Shown piece after piece: positions 33,067-47,916 of a DNA stretch of 64,000 nt (its first letter is position 1; every line of letters starts with the position of its first letter). The stretch is taken from the NCBI GenBank assembly GCA_014332815.1, contig JACSZT010000019.1, positions 1-64,000 of the forward strand, read 5' to 3'. Under the pieces are notes generated by a model that had not been told where the DNA came from, made no database searches, and saw nothing but the letters and a program-made list of their open reading frames with translations. Source of the DNA: Weissella confusa (GTDB lineage: Bacteria; Bacillota; Bacilli; Lactobacillales; Lactobacillaceae). The position numbers were made by a program, and so were the translations under genes.

Positions 33067-34452
33067 AACCCCATCAAACCGAACGTTCCGTTGGTAATCT
33101 TAACCAACCAGTCAAACGTTCCGTTATCAATTAACCAAGTCTTGAACGAATCAATTGAGAACCCGTTGGCAATCAACATCGTCAAAGATCCTACAATAAC
33201 CAATGGCATCGCATACGCAATTCCATCACGAACGGCATTCAATGCCTTATTGGCAGCCAATTTGACCGTTGAAACCAAGGCAATCAAGATTGAGGCAAAC
33301 AATCCTGCAGCTCCCATATAAGTCAATGGGAAACCTTCCCCAGCCTTAGCCATAATTGTTGGCGTTGAAATGACGTAACCAGACAAGGCAATGATACCTG
33401 CTGATACACCATCAACCTTCAATTCTTGTGCGTAACGGTAAGCAATACCAAATACCGCTACCAATGGACCACCCAATACCAATTGCAAGATACCGTGGAT
33501 TGATGCCATTGGCGTAGCTGCCAAACCGGCGTAGATAGCCCCCCAAAGCAAGACGATAACCGCTCCCGGAATCAAGGCTGCAAATGAGTTTGCAACAGCC
33601 GGTGGCACACCATCAGGCATCTTAATGCGAATATCCTTCTTCATAAACCAAGCAAAGATGAATGGTTGCGTTACAATGTGTGGCATCGTTGCATCAGCGT
33701 TTTGTGAGTATACCTTAGCGTTTTCAGCCATCAATCCTAGCCAGATTGGTGACATGATGGCACCGGTAACGTTACCACCGTGCACACCGATGAACCAGAA
33801 CAATGACGTTACGATTGAAACGACAATCGCGCCGGCCAGTGAACCACCAAAGGCTGATAAAATAAATGGAATCAACAAGTAAACGTTCAAGACAACTGGT
33901 GTTCCGAACATCGTTGGCTCGTTAATGTTGAACAAACCAGGTGGCGTGATCAACTTAGCCAACGTCTTGAATTCCTTACTCTTAGCCGTCAAAATCATGG
34001 CAGCAACCAAACCAATTGTTGCCCCACCACCACCAAGGTAAACGAACAAATCCATTTTGAAGAATGGGATGTATAGTAACGTATCAAGTACGAACAAAAC
34101 AATTTGCAAAACCGCACCTGAGATCTGTGAACCAGTCGCCAAGAATCCAGAAATGATTGGTGGCATCGTCCAAGGAATCACGACACCAACCGTTGCGTGA
34201 ACAATCCCTGTTGCCATCGTAACATATGCGATGATGGCATTGATAACTGGTACGATGCGGGTGTAGCCGTAGCTGGCCGCCTTTTCGATGTATGCAATGT
34301 TATCCGCCACGCTGGCACGTGATGGATACACTGAAATACCTAATTCCCCCATTGATTAGGCCTCCGCTACCTTCTCTTGAATCGCCACTTCTTCTGGCGT
34401 TTCGTCTGCAACTTGTTGCCCTTCAAGTACTTGACGTTGACGGTCAACCAAT
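32869..34452 (-). CDS. PTS EIIC component, lactose/cellobiose type
   Basis: Restored 33016-34350 (+), 444 aa; start at 32916-32918, stop at 34356-34358. It is the membrane-translocating subunit of a phosphotransferase system. Features are hydrophobic helices, FSIDSFKTWL near the N-terminus, the conserved PPGLFNINEPTMFGTPVVLN region and FWFIGVHGGNVTGAIMSP. It is followed three bases later by mupG, so the sugar is probably MurNAc or a MurNAc-containing disaccharide. The EIIA and EIIB parts are not in the window. The promoter region carries a GTCTAGAC palindrome and a cre-like site. Confidence 0.88.
32960..33005 (-). promoter_or_regulatory. Regulatory region of the PTS-mupG operon
   Basis: A perfect palindrome TATGTCTAGACATA (32992-33005) resembles the GTCTAGAC operators of GntR-family amino-sugar regulators such as NagR/YvoA. 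TGAAAACGGATACA (32960-32973) is a cre with one mismatch. Both lie between the efflux gene terminator and the EIIC start. Confidence 0.6.
33007..33038 (-). terminator. Efflux gene terminator
   Basis: A stem ACAGCTAGCC/GGCTAGCTGT with five T on the minus strand. Confidence 0.9.
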
Positions 34453-35640
34453 AAATCCAAACGAAGTCCCCAAGCACCCATTTCTGAGAATAGGCGCAAA
34501 TCCGTGTAGCTTGTTCCGAGTTGTTCAAACAATTCCGGATTGATATCCAAAATCGTCTTCATCCCCAATTCGTTTCCGCGCATAATGACTTGCTTGTATT
34601 GATCCAACAAATCCGTCATATCTGGCGTCAACTCTAACAATGATGTGAAGGACGTTTCTGCAAAGTAGTCACGTCCCAATCCCGTAAAACGTTGTGGGTA
34701 GAAATTGTGTGAGCCAATCAAGTTATCACGGTTAACGCCAAAATCCATAATTAAATCGATATAGTGTTGACCACGTGACATGTTCAACTCAATCTTCAAC
34801 CCATACGGATTATGCGTCATCTGCGCTTCTTCAGCACCCGTGAAACCATCATCCGCAAATGCATCCGCAATCAATACGTCATCCACCAATCCATTAAAGC
34901 GCAATTCTTGTACTTGTGTTGCGATTGGCAAGTTACGGTGATCTTCCATTGAGACCAACCCATCACTCACTGGCCATGGACCAAATGAGCCACTTGGCGC
35001 GTTTACAAACGCCGCTGTGCGCAACCCGTAGCGACGGTATTGCATTAACGCTGGGAAATCTTCAGCCTTGTACTTCACACGCGTTTGCGTTGAGCGTAGT
35101 ACATAGTCTGAACGATCACCACGATACATTTGTGGTTGGTCATACAACACTTGCTTTGAAACCTTAGATACCAAAGGTTCCTCCACCATACGTAGCCCAA
35201 CCATCGTGCGATTGAACGCCTCAGCCGCTGCTTGCAAATCAGCCTCAGCTGGTTCCAATGTGAAACCGTGCCATGGTTGAATCAATGATAACAACGCCAT
35301 GTCCTCGGGGTGGATGTGACCAACCACATTGATGCGGCCGTCGTTCGGCAAATCGCGTATCGCAATCTGCAACTCACCCTTGTATTGTCCATAGTCATTG
35401 TTGTCGATAATAACATCCCCACGCGTGACATCAACTGTGTTATGTGCCGACTCCCACTTTCTAGTTTCTAATCTAATTATAATAACACGATTACAGTACT
35501 ACCGCACCTTTTTGTGGAAAGTATCACGAATTCTTCTAAAATAATGAGAATCACCTTTGAACTGGAAGTTAGTAGCCCTACACCACCAACTAAAAAAGAC
35601 AGCACCAAATCAGTACTGTCTTCCCATCTATTACAACTTA
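34255..35640 (-). CDS. mupG: DUF871/MupG-family 6-phospho-N-acetylmuramidase
   Basis: Restored 34354-35451 (+), 365 aa; start at 34350-34352. MupG-type enzymes hydrolyse MurNAc-6-phosphate-GlcNAc inside the cell during cell-wall recycling. The TIM-barrel start MGELGISVYPSRASVADNIAYIEKAASYGYTRI is diagnostic, with SHNFYPQRFTGLGRDYF and a C-terminal cyclophilin-like domain (INVVGHIHPEDMALLSLIQPWHGF). It follows the EIIC gene by three bases, matching import and hydrolysis of a muropeptide-derived disaccharide. Biochemical specificity is from family knowledge. Confidence 0.88.
35590..35624 (-). terminator. mupG terminator
   Basis: A stem AAGACAGTACTGA/...GTGCTGTCTT with six T on the minus strand. 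Confidence 0.85.
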
Positions 35641-36432
35641 TTCATATCTCCGCCATCAACTTGGTGTCGGTAGATGTGCATCTTATAGATCGCACCACGG
35701 AACAATTGACCACTCTCATCCAAGATTGGAATTGCACGGAAATTTGAGTTATTAAAGATGTCCAAGGCATCTTGCAACGTCGCATTTTCGCTGACCGTCG
35801 TCAATACGTCACGGGACTTAATTAAAGTTGCTAGCATTTAGCGTCCATCGTCTGTTTGCCATGAATCAGACATCAACTTCATCATACGACTGTGCGTCAT
35901 AATCCCCATGAAATGATTATCCTTATCCAAAACAGAGATGAATGGCAAATCACGAAGCGTAAAGAACATCTCAAAGAACGTCGCTTCAACCCCAACGAAC
36001 TTCGTCATGTTACGCATGTAAGTTGTCACCGGCAGCTTGCGTGACAGCACCTTGATAATCTTTGACAACGTTCCTTCATTAACTGAGTCAGGCAACGTAA
36101 ACAAAATACGCACCGTACGTGGGTTGTTATCAGGATTCAACGTCATTGATGATGAAATTTGCGTATAACGCGTAATAATCTTGGCAGCCTTTTCCAGGCT
36201 ACCGCGTTCACCATCCGTCACAAGCGTCAATGTGCTTGATAAAGATGAGCCAGAGTCACCCGAGGAATTGGCTGAAATCTTGATGAAGAGTCGCTTCATG
36301 GCTCCTCACGAACTAATTACTTTCAACTAATTTAACCAGTCTAAAACAAAAAACCAGCCACGATTGGCTGGTTTTTTATTTTACATATAATTTGATTTTG
36401 ATAAGTCTTCCAACGACTCCAAGTGGAACCCC
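35641..36432 (-). CDS. CBS-domain pair protein (CbpA-like)
   Basis: Restored 35641-36285 (+), 214 aa; start at 35835-35837, stop at 36381-36383. Two CBS domains occupy residues 1-130 (VSENATLQDALDIFNNSNFRAIPILDESGQLFRG and FFEMFFTLRDLPFISVLDKDNHFMGIMTHSRMMKLM), followed by an ACT-like 80-residue domain (YTLTLVTDGERGSLEKAAKII). This resembles CbpA/DarB-type nucleotide sensors that bind AMP or c-di-AMP, but the ligand is not shown. It converges on the TetR gene with a shared terminator. Confidence 0.82.
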
Positions 36433-37026
36433 AATCAAGAGCGTGATACAATGCGCGCTTTATTATCACCAAATGGGCATCCCCAATTCTTCAACCGCAT
36501 CAAAGAATTGGTTGATCACCTATTTACTCGTCAGCTAACCCAAAATCATGGTCGCTTTTCAAGTGAACTCCCCATCGATTACACCAAAGAAATTGCCCTC
36601 AACAGCATTTTAAATATCGTACGTCACTGAGAAGCTGGCGTGAGTCGTGGTACCTTCTACGTCCACTACACCGATAAGTTTGAACTGCTAACTAAAATTG
36701 AAGATGAACTGATTGATAATATCGCCGCAGCCTTAAAAGCTAACCTAGCTGAACCGCTGTCTAATCACACGCCTGAAGATTTCTCCGGTGCGCCTTACAA
36801 AGTATTCAACCAGGCACTTGGATACGTAATTAATTTACTTGTATTATATTAAGTCTTATAAAAGGTGAGTACAATACACAGTTTTGAACAGTGTGTTCAA
36901 TAAATGGAGGGGAACATGAAACAGGCAGAACGAAATGCACAAACACAGCAACTCATTAAAGAAGCTTTCATTCATTTGATTAATGAAAAAGGCTTTAATA
37001 GTTTAACTGTTTCAGACATCACGCGT
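36235..37026 (+). CDS. TetR-family repressor
   Basis: Restored complement(36336-36938), 200 aa; start at 36916-36918, stop at 36328-36330. The N-terminal HTH reads LIKEAFIHLINEKGFNSLTVSDITREAGVSRGTFYVHYTDK in two pieces. The C-terminal domain ends with LDKDEPESPEELAEILMKSRFMAP, as in Firmicutes TetR proteins of the YhgE-associated type. The in-frame TGA at 36628-36630 is created by the block cut; restoration gives TGG (Trp). It is divergent from the YhgE/Pip gene with two operator-like palindromes between them, so it likely controls both. Confidence 0.88.
36347..36379. terminator. Bidirectional terminator, CBS protein/TetR
   Basis: A stem AAAACCAGCCA/TGGCTGGTTTT with T-runs on both sides. 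Confidence 0.9.
36884..36900 (+). promoter_or_regulatory. TetR operator palindromes
   Basis: TTGAACAGTGTGTTCAA is a perfect 7-3-7 inverted repeat upstream of the TetR start. A second related site TTGAACAACCTGTTGAA lies at 37207-37223 as given and, when restored, sits upstream of the YhgE start about 70 bases from the first. Between them is a TATAAT for the divergent gene. Confidence 0.72.
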
Positions 37027-39600
37027 GGTAAGTTCTTCACCTGACCATATGGATCCCATAATGAGCTCAAAAAGGTTACCGCGTATATCGATGGTACGAA
37101 GAACAATACGACGATAACCAACATGAAGAACTTGTGCTTCTTCAAATATTCCCATTCTGCTTTAAACACAGTGGCTACCTCCCTTTTTGGTTTTAATTCC
37201 TTTTATTGAACAACCTGTTGAATAGCGTCCTTAGAAAAATCGCTTGGAATCGTGATGACTGTGTAGTACTTGCCATCCTTCAAGCCAGCCTTAGCTTCTT
37301 TTTCTGAAGGAAAATGGAAATCCATGTCCTTCGACTTGCGTAGCTCCTTTTCAAGGTCATCGCCGACTGCAAGCTTCTGCCCTTCATAAGTGACTGACTT
37401 ATCCTTATTAATAATGGCTACAGCCGTGTTCATCCCCTTGCCAACTTTCTTCATCTCAGCAAAAATCGTCTTGGCATATGTCTTCGTGACTTGCTTTGAA
37501 ATTTGTTGGCTGATTTCCTTAGCGCCTGATTCTGACAACTTACCGGCGATGAAACTGTGACCTGAACTCGTCTCATAATCAAGCTTCATTTGCTTTGGAT
37601 CTTTATCCAAGAGCGTCGTTCCGGCCGTTACTTGTTGGCTACCTGAGTCGGCTTGTGCAACACCGTCAACATATTGTGACAAGCCTTGCGTCAACGTTTG
37701 GGCACCGCCGTTAAATTGCAACGTACTTGCAGATAACGTCTGCAACCCACTCGTCAATTGATCAGAACCTGACTTGATTTGGGTTGTCCCATCAGCCAAT
37801 TGCTTGTTGGCATCCGCGATTTTGCCCGCTAAATCTTGATCCTTCAATTTTTGATTCAATTGATCCACGCCATTTGTAATTTGCTCACTACCAGTCGCCG
37901 CTTGGGTCACACCATCTGTATATTGTTGTACACCAGTCGCCAAATCCTGGCTACCGGTTGCCAATTGACCAACACCACCAACCAATGCTGGTACTTGACT
38001 GTTCAATTGGCTTAGTTCCGGCGTAACCTGCACGCCAGCATCCGCAAACGCCTTATCAACATTCGCCGGCATCGCTGCCGCATCCGTCGCGTTTGCCTTG
38101 GCTAAATTATCTAGGTGGGACTGAGCGGTTTGTAATTGCTCTTGAATCTGACTTTGCGAAGGCATATCTTTAGCAATATCTTGTAGTGTGGCAATTTGTG
38201 TTTGCAACGTTGTGAACTGGTTGTTAACATCATTCAAACTAGTCTTGTTTGCCGAATCAGCTAATTGTTGAATTTGATTACCGTGTGCATTATTAAACGT
38301 GACAATTTGAGCTGAAAGCGTCTCAATATCCTTAACGACGGGTTCAATTTGCTTAGATGTTTCACTATTCGCAACATCCGTGGTCAAAGAGGCGGCAATC
38401 TTAGCCTTTTGGGAACCGGCCAACAATTGACTAGCGCCATTCGATAGGTCACCAGTCTTGCCGTTTAGCGTATCCAAACCGCCTGACACCTTTGTCGCAC
38501 CGTTAGTCAAATCGCCTGACTTACCGACCAAGGTATCTAAGCCATTTGTTAACTCATGCATCTTACCATCCAGAGTGTTGATAGCTGTTGGCACAACTTT
38601 CAATTGCTCAGCAGAACCCATCTTATCAGCCAACGTTTGGTTACCAGCTTGTACCTTGGCCAAAGCTGGACTCAATTGTTCAGCCCCAGCCGTCAATTGG
38701 TTAGCACCGCCATTAAGTTTGCGAGCGCCATCAGCCAATTGACCAGCACCACTACTCAACTCGCCACGCTTGCTGTTTAGCGTATCCAGACCAGTCGTTA
38801 ATTGACTATTCGTGCGTGGTGAAATCATATCAAGCATCAAGTTCAATGCCATCATACCGACGAACATCGCAACTGAGAACATGTATGGCACCATACCAGT
38901 TCCGTTATTAGCAACGTGGTCCTTTTCGGTTTGCTTAGCTGTTGCCGGTGCAGCAATTTGCTTGAACGTCTTGTTAGTTGCCTTTGTATCGTTAACTTGC
39001 TTAGCGAACCACATGTAGATAGCCGTTACTAGCGCAGCGTCCATCAATGAAATCAATATCATAAAGCCATACGTTTGCAATGGATGAATTGGGTCTAGTC
39101 CCAAAATACTAATACTCAAACCATACAAAACAGTCGCTGCCATAACGGCGATACCGAACAACATCACCATCTTTGATCCCATCCAGGCAGCCAAAGAACT
39201 AATCAACAGTACCTCAACTTGTGGCATTGCTGATCCACCAATCATGATTGTCTCACGCAAACCATCGACCGTATAAGTCATTGGCAAGTATGGGTGCAAC
39301 CACTCAAAGAAGGCATTAGACAATTGAATTGGGTATGTTCCTGCTGATCCACTCAATTGGAAGACCAATAGCACCATGGCAGCAAACGCACCAGCCTTAT
39401 CTAAGTTTTTGAAAAAATTTTGAACACGCAAAAACGCCCGCTCAGCAACCTAGCCGAGCGGGCGTTTCTTAAAGTATTTAATTCGTAAGATTTTTTATAT
39501 CTGGGTTTATGCTTCAGCAATATCTTGCATCATGCTGTAGTGGCGACGGTGACTGGCATAGTAAATCACCATTGCAATGACAGACACAACGAAGACACTT
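37027..39600 (-). CDS. YhgE/Pip-domain membrane protein
   Basis: Restored 37081-39495 (+), 804 aa; GTG start at 37167-37169, stop at 39507-39509. The layout is one N-terminal membrane helix (FMLVIVVLFFVPSIYAV), an extracellular domain of about 170 residues (YYTVITIPSDFSKDA), a coiled region with many repeats of the type LxxGxxxLxxGxxQL and ATGSQDLATG, and five C-terminal helices resembling ABC-2 permeases. Family members include phage infection protein Pip and type VII secretion-associated EsaA-like proteins. Divergent TetR suggests inducible export or envelope stress. The C-terminus RRHYSMMQDIAEA is recovered on restoration. Confidence 0.87.
39425..39467 (-). terminator. YhgE terminator
   Basis: A stem AACGCCCGCTC(GG)/(C)GAGCGGGCGTT with five T on the minus strand. 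Confidence 0.92.
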
Positions 39601-41778
<2,178 letters not shown>

Positions 41779-42768
41779 TGTACCCAATGTTTTGGTAAAT
41801 GGCGTGGGCCGTTCCCTCAAAGAACTTGTTTCCTTCACCGTCTGAGTACGGTTGCAAAATTGATACGCCGCCATCCATCACATTTAGTCCCCAGTCTGAG
41901 CCGTTCCCAATGTGTTGGTTCAATTCGTATGGTTCATATTGTGTGATTACCCCAACTGACGTCACGTTTGAGTTCTCTTCAAATTCCACAATCTTGTTGT
42001 CGTTGTCCGTGTTCATGATTCCGAAACGCGATGCTTCGTCCATTGGCACCGGCATAACTGAGACTGTCAAATCAGCTCCCGTCTCCTTGTGCGCGTCAAT
42101 CATGTCGGTGTAATCCATCTTGTAAATGTGGTCACCTGACAAAATCATCACGTATTCAGGATCTTGGCGGTCGACGTCGCGCCAGTAGTTACGGAAAGCA
42201 AAGGCGTAAACCTTTTCGTCATTTGCCAAGTAAGCTGGAATGACGTTCTTACCGAAGTCGACCATGTCCTCACCTTGCTCATACCCCTCTACCAAGTACT
42301 CGCGTAGCTTCTTCCAGTTAAAGACGTAGATTCCCATTGACGCCAAGTTTGACTTTGGGTTAGCTGGCTTCTGGCTGTGTGAAACACGGCCCGCAACGTA
42401 CACGGCATCAACCATCAAGCTGTCGTGAATTTGTGCTTCTTGTGCCACGTACATTGGGTTTTGGTTCGTGCTGTGTGAGTAGATACGCCAAGCACGGTCT
42501 GACAGGTTCAACTCATTGTCGCGTTCCAACAACTCCATGTTTGCTTGCCACAATGATTGAATCGTACCATTCTCTGCATAATATTCATCGCAACCAACAA
42601 CTGCGATATCATCAGGCGTTCCAACAATCACGGCACCTGGTGCCACCACAGCACTTTCACCAACGATTGCGTATGACACAGCTGCGCCTGCGCCAATCTT
42701 TGCTCCTGGCATAATCACACTGTGATCAACCACTGCATGATCTTCTACCGTCACACCAGTTGAAATCC

Positions 42769-43956
42769 CATCATTGTCTTTGTGACACCCGCATTGCTTG
42801 CGGCTGATAGCGGGAAATCAACCAATCGGAACTTACCACCGAATGGCACGCTTCCCAATGGACGATCAACCGTCAATTGCCCCAAAGTATGGCAGTGCGC
42901 TTCATTCAAATCGAGAATGACACTTAATTGATTACGCATTCGACAATACCCCCTCATTTACTTGCGATCCAAGTTCGCCACTTCTGACGTTCCCAAAATT
43001 GCCGTATATGGTGTCTTGGCGTGATTAATAAAGCGACGGATGTCCTTTAATAAACCACGATCTGACTGAAATGTCATAAATAAACCACCGCCCAAGCGAT
43101 CCATTTGCCATTCACGTCCCGTACGAACGTGGTCCAAAATTGATTGGCAACGGTCTGGCATGGTACTTGCTTGCAAATAAACCAATACTTGCTCTTCAGA
43201 TGAACGACGCACGTTTTCGGCTGGCTCAAAGTTACGAGCCAATCCTTCATCAGTCAACGTAAGCACTTGCATACCTGGCACCAAATCAGCCACGTCCATC
43301 CAACGCGCAACAACTGTAACCGGTTGTGCTTGTTCTTCGTGGTTCGCCACAATTGACTTCAAGTTGTCAAAATCCAACAGCGCCTTGTTTGCTTCGAAGT
43401 AACTCTTCACATCGTGCACTGGCAAGTGAACGCCTTCGTGCACAACAACGTTAGCACCAAAGTCGCTCATCAATTGACGCGTCAAACCTTGAACATTCTT
43501 ACCCGTCGCATGTTCGATTTCACGATCAGCAGCCACTTGCAAAATGTTTGAATCAACAATCAAAATAACTGAGTGACGCACCTTGGCATCTTCTGCTACT
43601 TCAACCGTTCGGAAAACAACTGAATCTGACACAGACCCAGCAAACGTGCCACCCGTTCCAAACAATGAACGGTGCACTTCAGCTGATGGCATGAAGTGTG
43701 CTGGCGCCTCGTTCTTTGACTTCGTATGAACCGGGCGCTCCATCAACAAGCTACGGTCACGGCACTACTTCACTTGCAGCAAACAGTACTTTCATTAGAC
43801 AGTCACCTGCTTCTTGGCTGCACGCACAACCGCTTCCTTGCCAACAATAATTGGCATTTCTGGCGTACCGTGCAACACAACACCCGGCTCAATCACAGCG
43901 TCCTTGTCCATGATGACATATGACAAATCAGCACCAGCGCCAATCTTGCCACCTTT
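42769..43956 (-). CDS. glgD: Glucose-1-phosphate adenylyltransferase, regulatory subunit GlgD
   Basis: Restored 42795-43919 (+), 374 aa; start at 42937-42939, stop at 43795-43797. It has the nucleotidyltransferase fold, but the N-terminal glycine loop is degenerate ([34 protein letters not shown]), which is typical of the non-catalytic GlgD partner. The C-terminal hexapeptide helix ([21 protein letters not shown]) is complete. It overlaps glgC at the start and glgA by one base (TAATG) at the end. Confidence 0.94.
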
Positions 43957-45540
43957 GCATCGTCTTCACACCAGCATATTCCTCATGATTGTTAATCCAC
44001 ACTGTAAACCAGTGCAAATCCATCAATTGGTCGCGGTACTTTTCTGGAAAAATTTCATGGTAGTACGGTGCAACCACACGCACATCTTCGCCTTGCGCAT
44101 TTAGCGCGTTAGGCAAAGCACCGGCCACATCCCCGAGGCCTCCCGTTTTGTAAGTCAACAAAGCTGGAATCATCGCTGTGTGCCAGTCATTGGCGTGCAA
44201 GACATCTGGAATAAAGTCGATTTCTTGCATCATTTCAATAACAGCAAGTTGGAAGAAGGCAAAACGTTCACCGTCATTCCAGTGTTCGTAAAGCTTCTTA
44301 CCTGAGAAATATGATTGGTTATCGATAAAGTAGTAGATAACACCGTTCAAGAGGTCGGCGAATACCATTGCCGTCTTCAACCAGTTGCTACCATCCCCAA
44401 AGCGAGCTTCTCCACTCGCGTACAAATTCCAATCCAAATCGAAGAACGTTTGTAACGTTTCAGGCGCATAAGCCCCTTGGAATTGCATGTTGTGAATCGT
44501 CAACAATGTCTTGATTTGTTGTAGCGGTTGTTGCCAGGCATAACGCGTCGTTTCCTTACCACTCATATCAGTTACATCATAGTTAAATGGCAAATCTGGA
44601 TCAGTGGCTGGGTTGTAACGTTCTGTATCAACCCCATTTACGATTCCTGATAGTTTACCTTCGTACATGCGCAAAACCGGATCAAGGTGCTCACCAAATT
44701 CAGGCGTCTTAATCTCTTCGGCATACGTTGGACTAACTGTGTTAATAAAGTTCGTCAACTGGCCTTCCAGTTCAGGAATCCCTGTTCCCAAAATAACGAC
44801 TTGTGCGTCGTGCGTTGCCAAGAAATATGGCAAGGCTTCGGCTAGCAAATGCACTCCCTTTTGTGGGGTCAAACGTGACACCATGACCATCAAAGGACCA
44901 GCTGCGTGTGGCAAGCCGAATTCGTCTTGCAGCGCGTGCTTATCCTGCACCACTGTGTCACACAAGCCACCAACCTCGTGTACCAATGGCAACGTGCCAT
45001 ACAATTGCGCCATCATTTGTGAAATACCACATGGCTCAAACGCACTTGGCATTAGGAACATATCCGCTGCCGCATACATGCGCTGTGCCAAATGCACATC
45101 AAAATCAATGATGACACGTAATTGATCTGGGTAGTGCGCTGCCCGTTCATAGAGTTCGCGATAGGCGTTGGCTGATTGTGTCCATGACACATCAACTGCC
45201 ATCGCTTGTTCTTGCAAACTGCGCCATGCTTCTGGCTTGTTCAAGAACGTTTGTTGCGCGTAATCCATCATCCAACCAAGGGTGCTAGCATCAAATTGCT
45301 TGAACCCGAATCCGGTTCCCTCTCCTGAAACCTCGTTATACAGTAGTTTTCCTTTGTACGACGCCACTTGCTAGCAATCAACTTCTTGGCCACCGTGGCC
45401 AAAGCTTGATAGCGTTGCAAATCTGTCGCATCTGCCAAACTGACTGCGAAAGTCCCCTCCAATTCGGCTAGAAAACTGTCTTTCAGCATAGTTACCTTAT
45501 CGCTTTGTTGCATACACTCACCTCAATAATCTTTATAGTC
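43759..45540 (-). CDS. glgA: Glycogen synthase
   Basis: Restored 43919-45349 (+), 476 aa; start at 43793-43795. This is a GT5 glycosyltransferase that elongates glycogen from ADP-glucose. Seen are [10 protein letters not shown] at the N-terminus, [14 protein letters not shown] with the ADP-glucose Lys, [41 protein letters not shown] and [10 protein letters not shown]. The length is standard. It is coupled to glgD and followed after 19 bases by glgP. Confidence 0.95.
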
Positions 45541-47916
45541 CGCCAAACGGCCCAAACCACCATTACCCAAACCTTGATCAACTTCCGCTTCCAACAAGGC
45601 GTTGAAATCAACACCCAAGTCTTGCATCACTTCTTCTGCTTCCGTCAACAATCCTAGGTTTAGCAGGTTCGCACGCAAATAACGACCTGGCAAAAATTCA
45701 ATCGAGAAGTAGTACACCTGCTTTGCGCCGGTGTCTCTGACGCTACCGCCGTAGTGTACAACTTGTGCTTCACTGTCTTGGCGAACTTCCCAAATGTTGT
45801 CATTCTTCAACCAATCATCTGGGTATTCCACTTGGTAGCCATTCACAAAGGCTTGGCGGAACAAACCGTAACGGTAACGAATCCCATTTCCGTTTCCAGC
45901 AAGCTCGATACTTGGCATGGCATCCATAAAGTCTGTTTCGCCTGAAATACTTTCCAGAACACTACGTTCAGAAACCGAGACTTGCACCCCTTCCGGCACT
46001 TCAGCAGACCACAGGCGAAGCGTATTAACGACATCATTGTTGGCCCCAATCATCCCCGTATCATAAGGCACAGCCAAAACATCAACACCGCCTTGGTATA
46101 CCGGACGCAATCCTTCTGGCGTTTCAGCCATGTTGATACGCATCATTTCTGGAATCACAACCGTTGGATGCGTGTCATTAATGTGGATGGCTACTTGGAA
46201 TGGCAATGAATGTAGTGAATACCCATCTGCCAAGTGGTGCTTAATAATGTTTTGCACACCAGCTGAACTGAAGAAGTACTCTTGACGCAAACGCAAGCGA
46301 CGACCTTCTTCATTCGAGTCATCAGGATACATGTGTTCGCTAGCGACTGCCAAGCGGTGACGACGATCAATTTCTTGAATCAATTGGAACAAACGTGGCA
46401 ATTCAGCTTGGAATAGACCTTGTGACCAGCGTTCCAATGCTTCCGCCAACAACGTGTGGTTCGTGTAACTGACCGTACGCGTCGTGATGCCCCATGCTTC
46501 TTCCCAGCTCAACCCATGTTCATCCAACAGACGGTGCGTAATACCATTCGTCTTGTTTGAGAACTTTTCTGGCCACAACGTGTAGAAATCATGCAACACC
46601 TTGTCCTTCAACAATTCACTGTGCAATGGTGCCACACCATTAATAGCGTGTGAACCAATTGCTGCCAAACGCGCCATGTGAACTTGACCATCTTGCAATG
46701 GCGACGTGCGCCATGCAAAATCTTCCCCCAAGCCCATGTTACGCTTAACCCATTCGGCCAAGCGCACCTTGTTCTCGTGCTTTACATCCTGCAACTCTGC
46801 CAAGAAGTCCTCGTCCTTTGCGAACTTGTTCAACTTGGTAATGTCCTTTGGTAATGAACGCCAACTCTCGCCAATCTTCGTATCAATCAAAGCTGACAAA
46901 GACTCATTCGCTGCATGCATGTAACGCTTAATGATTTGCTTTGCATAGTAGTATGACGGTGCTGCCTTAGCAGCAAAGATGTGAACACGTGGCGCTACGT
47001 AGGCATTCTTGTCATGCTTCAACGCCAAGTAATCCGTCAAAATGCCGAGCAAGTGTAGCAATTGACGCTTGTAGGCGTGCAAACGCTTGATTTGCACATC
47101 AAAGATGGCATCCGTGTTCAGCTGCAAGGCACCGTTGGCCATCAACTTCATGTTTGATGTTCCAGATGCTTCCTTACCAGCTGTTGAAATCTGTTCAGAC
47201 ACATCAGCTGCCGGAATAATCAATTCGGCAAGTGATACCCCATAGTTTGGAATAAAGACAACTTGCATCTTTTGGTTAACCGCTGCATCGTTGTTGACCA
47301 TGTTGGCAACTTCATTAATCACATTCGGAATCGTACCGTCAATCAATGCATCCAAGACACGGTGCAAAACTGGGTTGTTGTCATAAATACCTTGGGCAGA
47401 ATAATCGTGCTTCTCATAGTGTGAGTAAACCGTATCTGTATCCATACCGAAGGCGTAGGCATTTTCTTCACCAGCTGCGCGAATAATTTCAATGTTAGCC
47501 CCGTCCATCGTTGCCAATTAAGCAACTGTGTAGTCAGCTGAGAACTCTCCGCTTGCTGCAATGTTTACCAACGCCTTACGCGTCCATGCCGTCTTGTTTT
47601 GGTAGTCTTGACCCAAACGTGTTTGCGTCGCAACGTATGAGGCGTAATCACCCAAGACAAAGTACTCGTCGTTATCACGAATCAATGAATCAAACACGGC
47701 ACGTCCTTCTTCTTCGAGGTCATCGTAAACACGTAGCCGTACTTCTTCAGCATGTCCTTGCGTGTGCAACGTGATAGTTTCACCGACAATAACTGCTCCA
47801 AACGGATCGCGGTTTGCGAACAAAAATGAATCAAACTCCATCGTGGTCACACCTTACTTGCTTTCTTGTTGTGCAAGCGCCTTGTGTGGAATATTCCAAA
47901 TTTCATCAGCATACTG
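45343..47916 (-). CDS. glgP: Glycogen phosphorylase
   Basis: Restored 45369-47780 (+), 803 aa; start at 45511-45513, stop at 47854-47856. It releases glucose-1-phosphate from glycogen. Conserved parts include [49 protein letters not shown] [24 protein letters not shown] and the PLP-binding [19 protein letters not shown]. As given it is divided between two minus-strand frames (45523-47517 and 47518-47850), because the block cut at 47520 introduces a false stop. Confidence 0.95.

Noticed and set aside
36235..36299. Small ORF (MKRLFIKISANSS...) with a good GAGGAG-like sequence
   Set aside because: It is antisense to the restored 3' end of the TetR gene, whose coding pattern is clearly the real one.
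36628..36630. Premature TGA making the TetR gene a pseudogene
   Set aside because: The last base is the unmoved base of the block; restoration gives TGG and the frame continues to a normal C-terminus.
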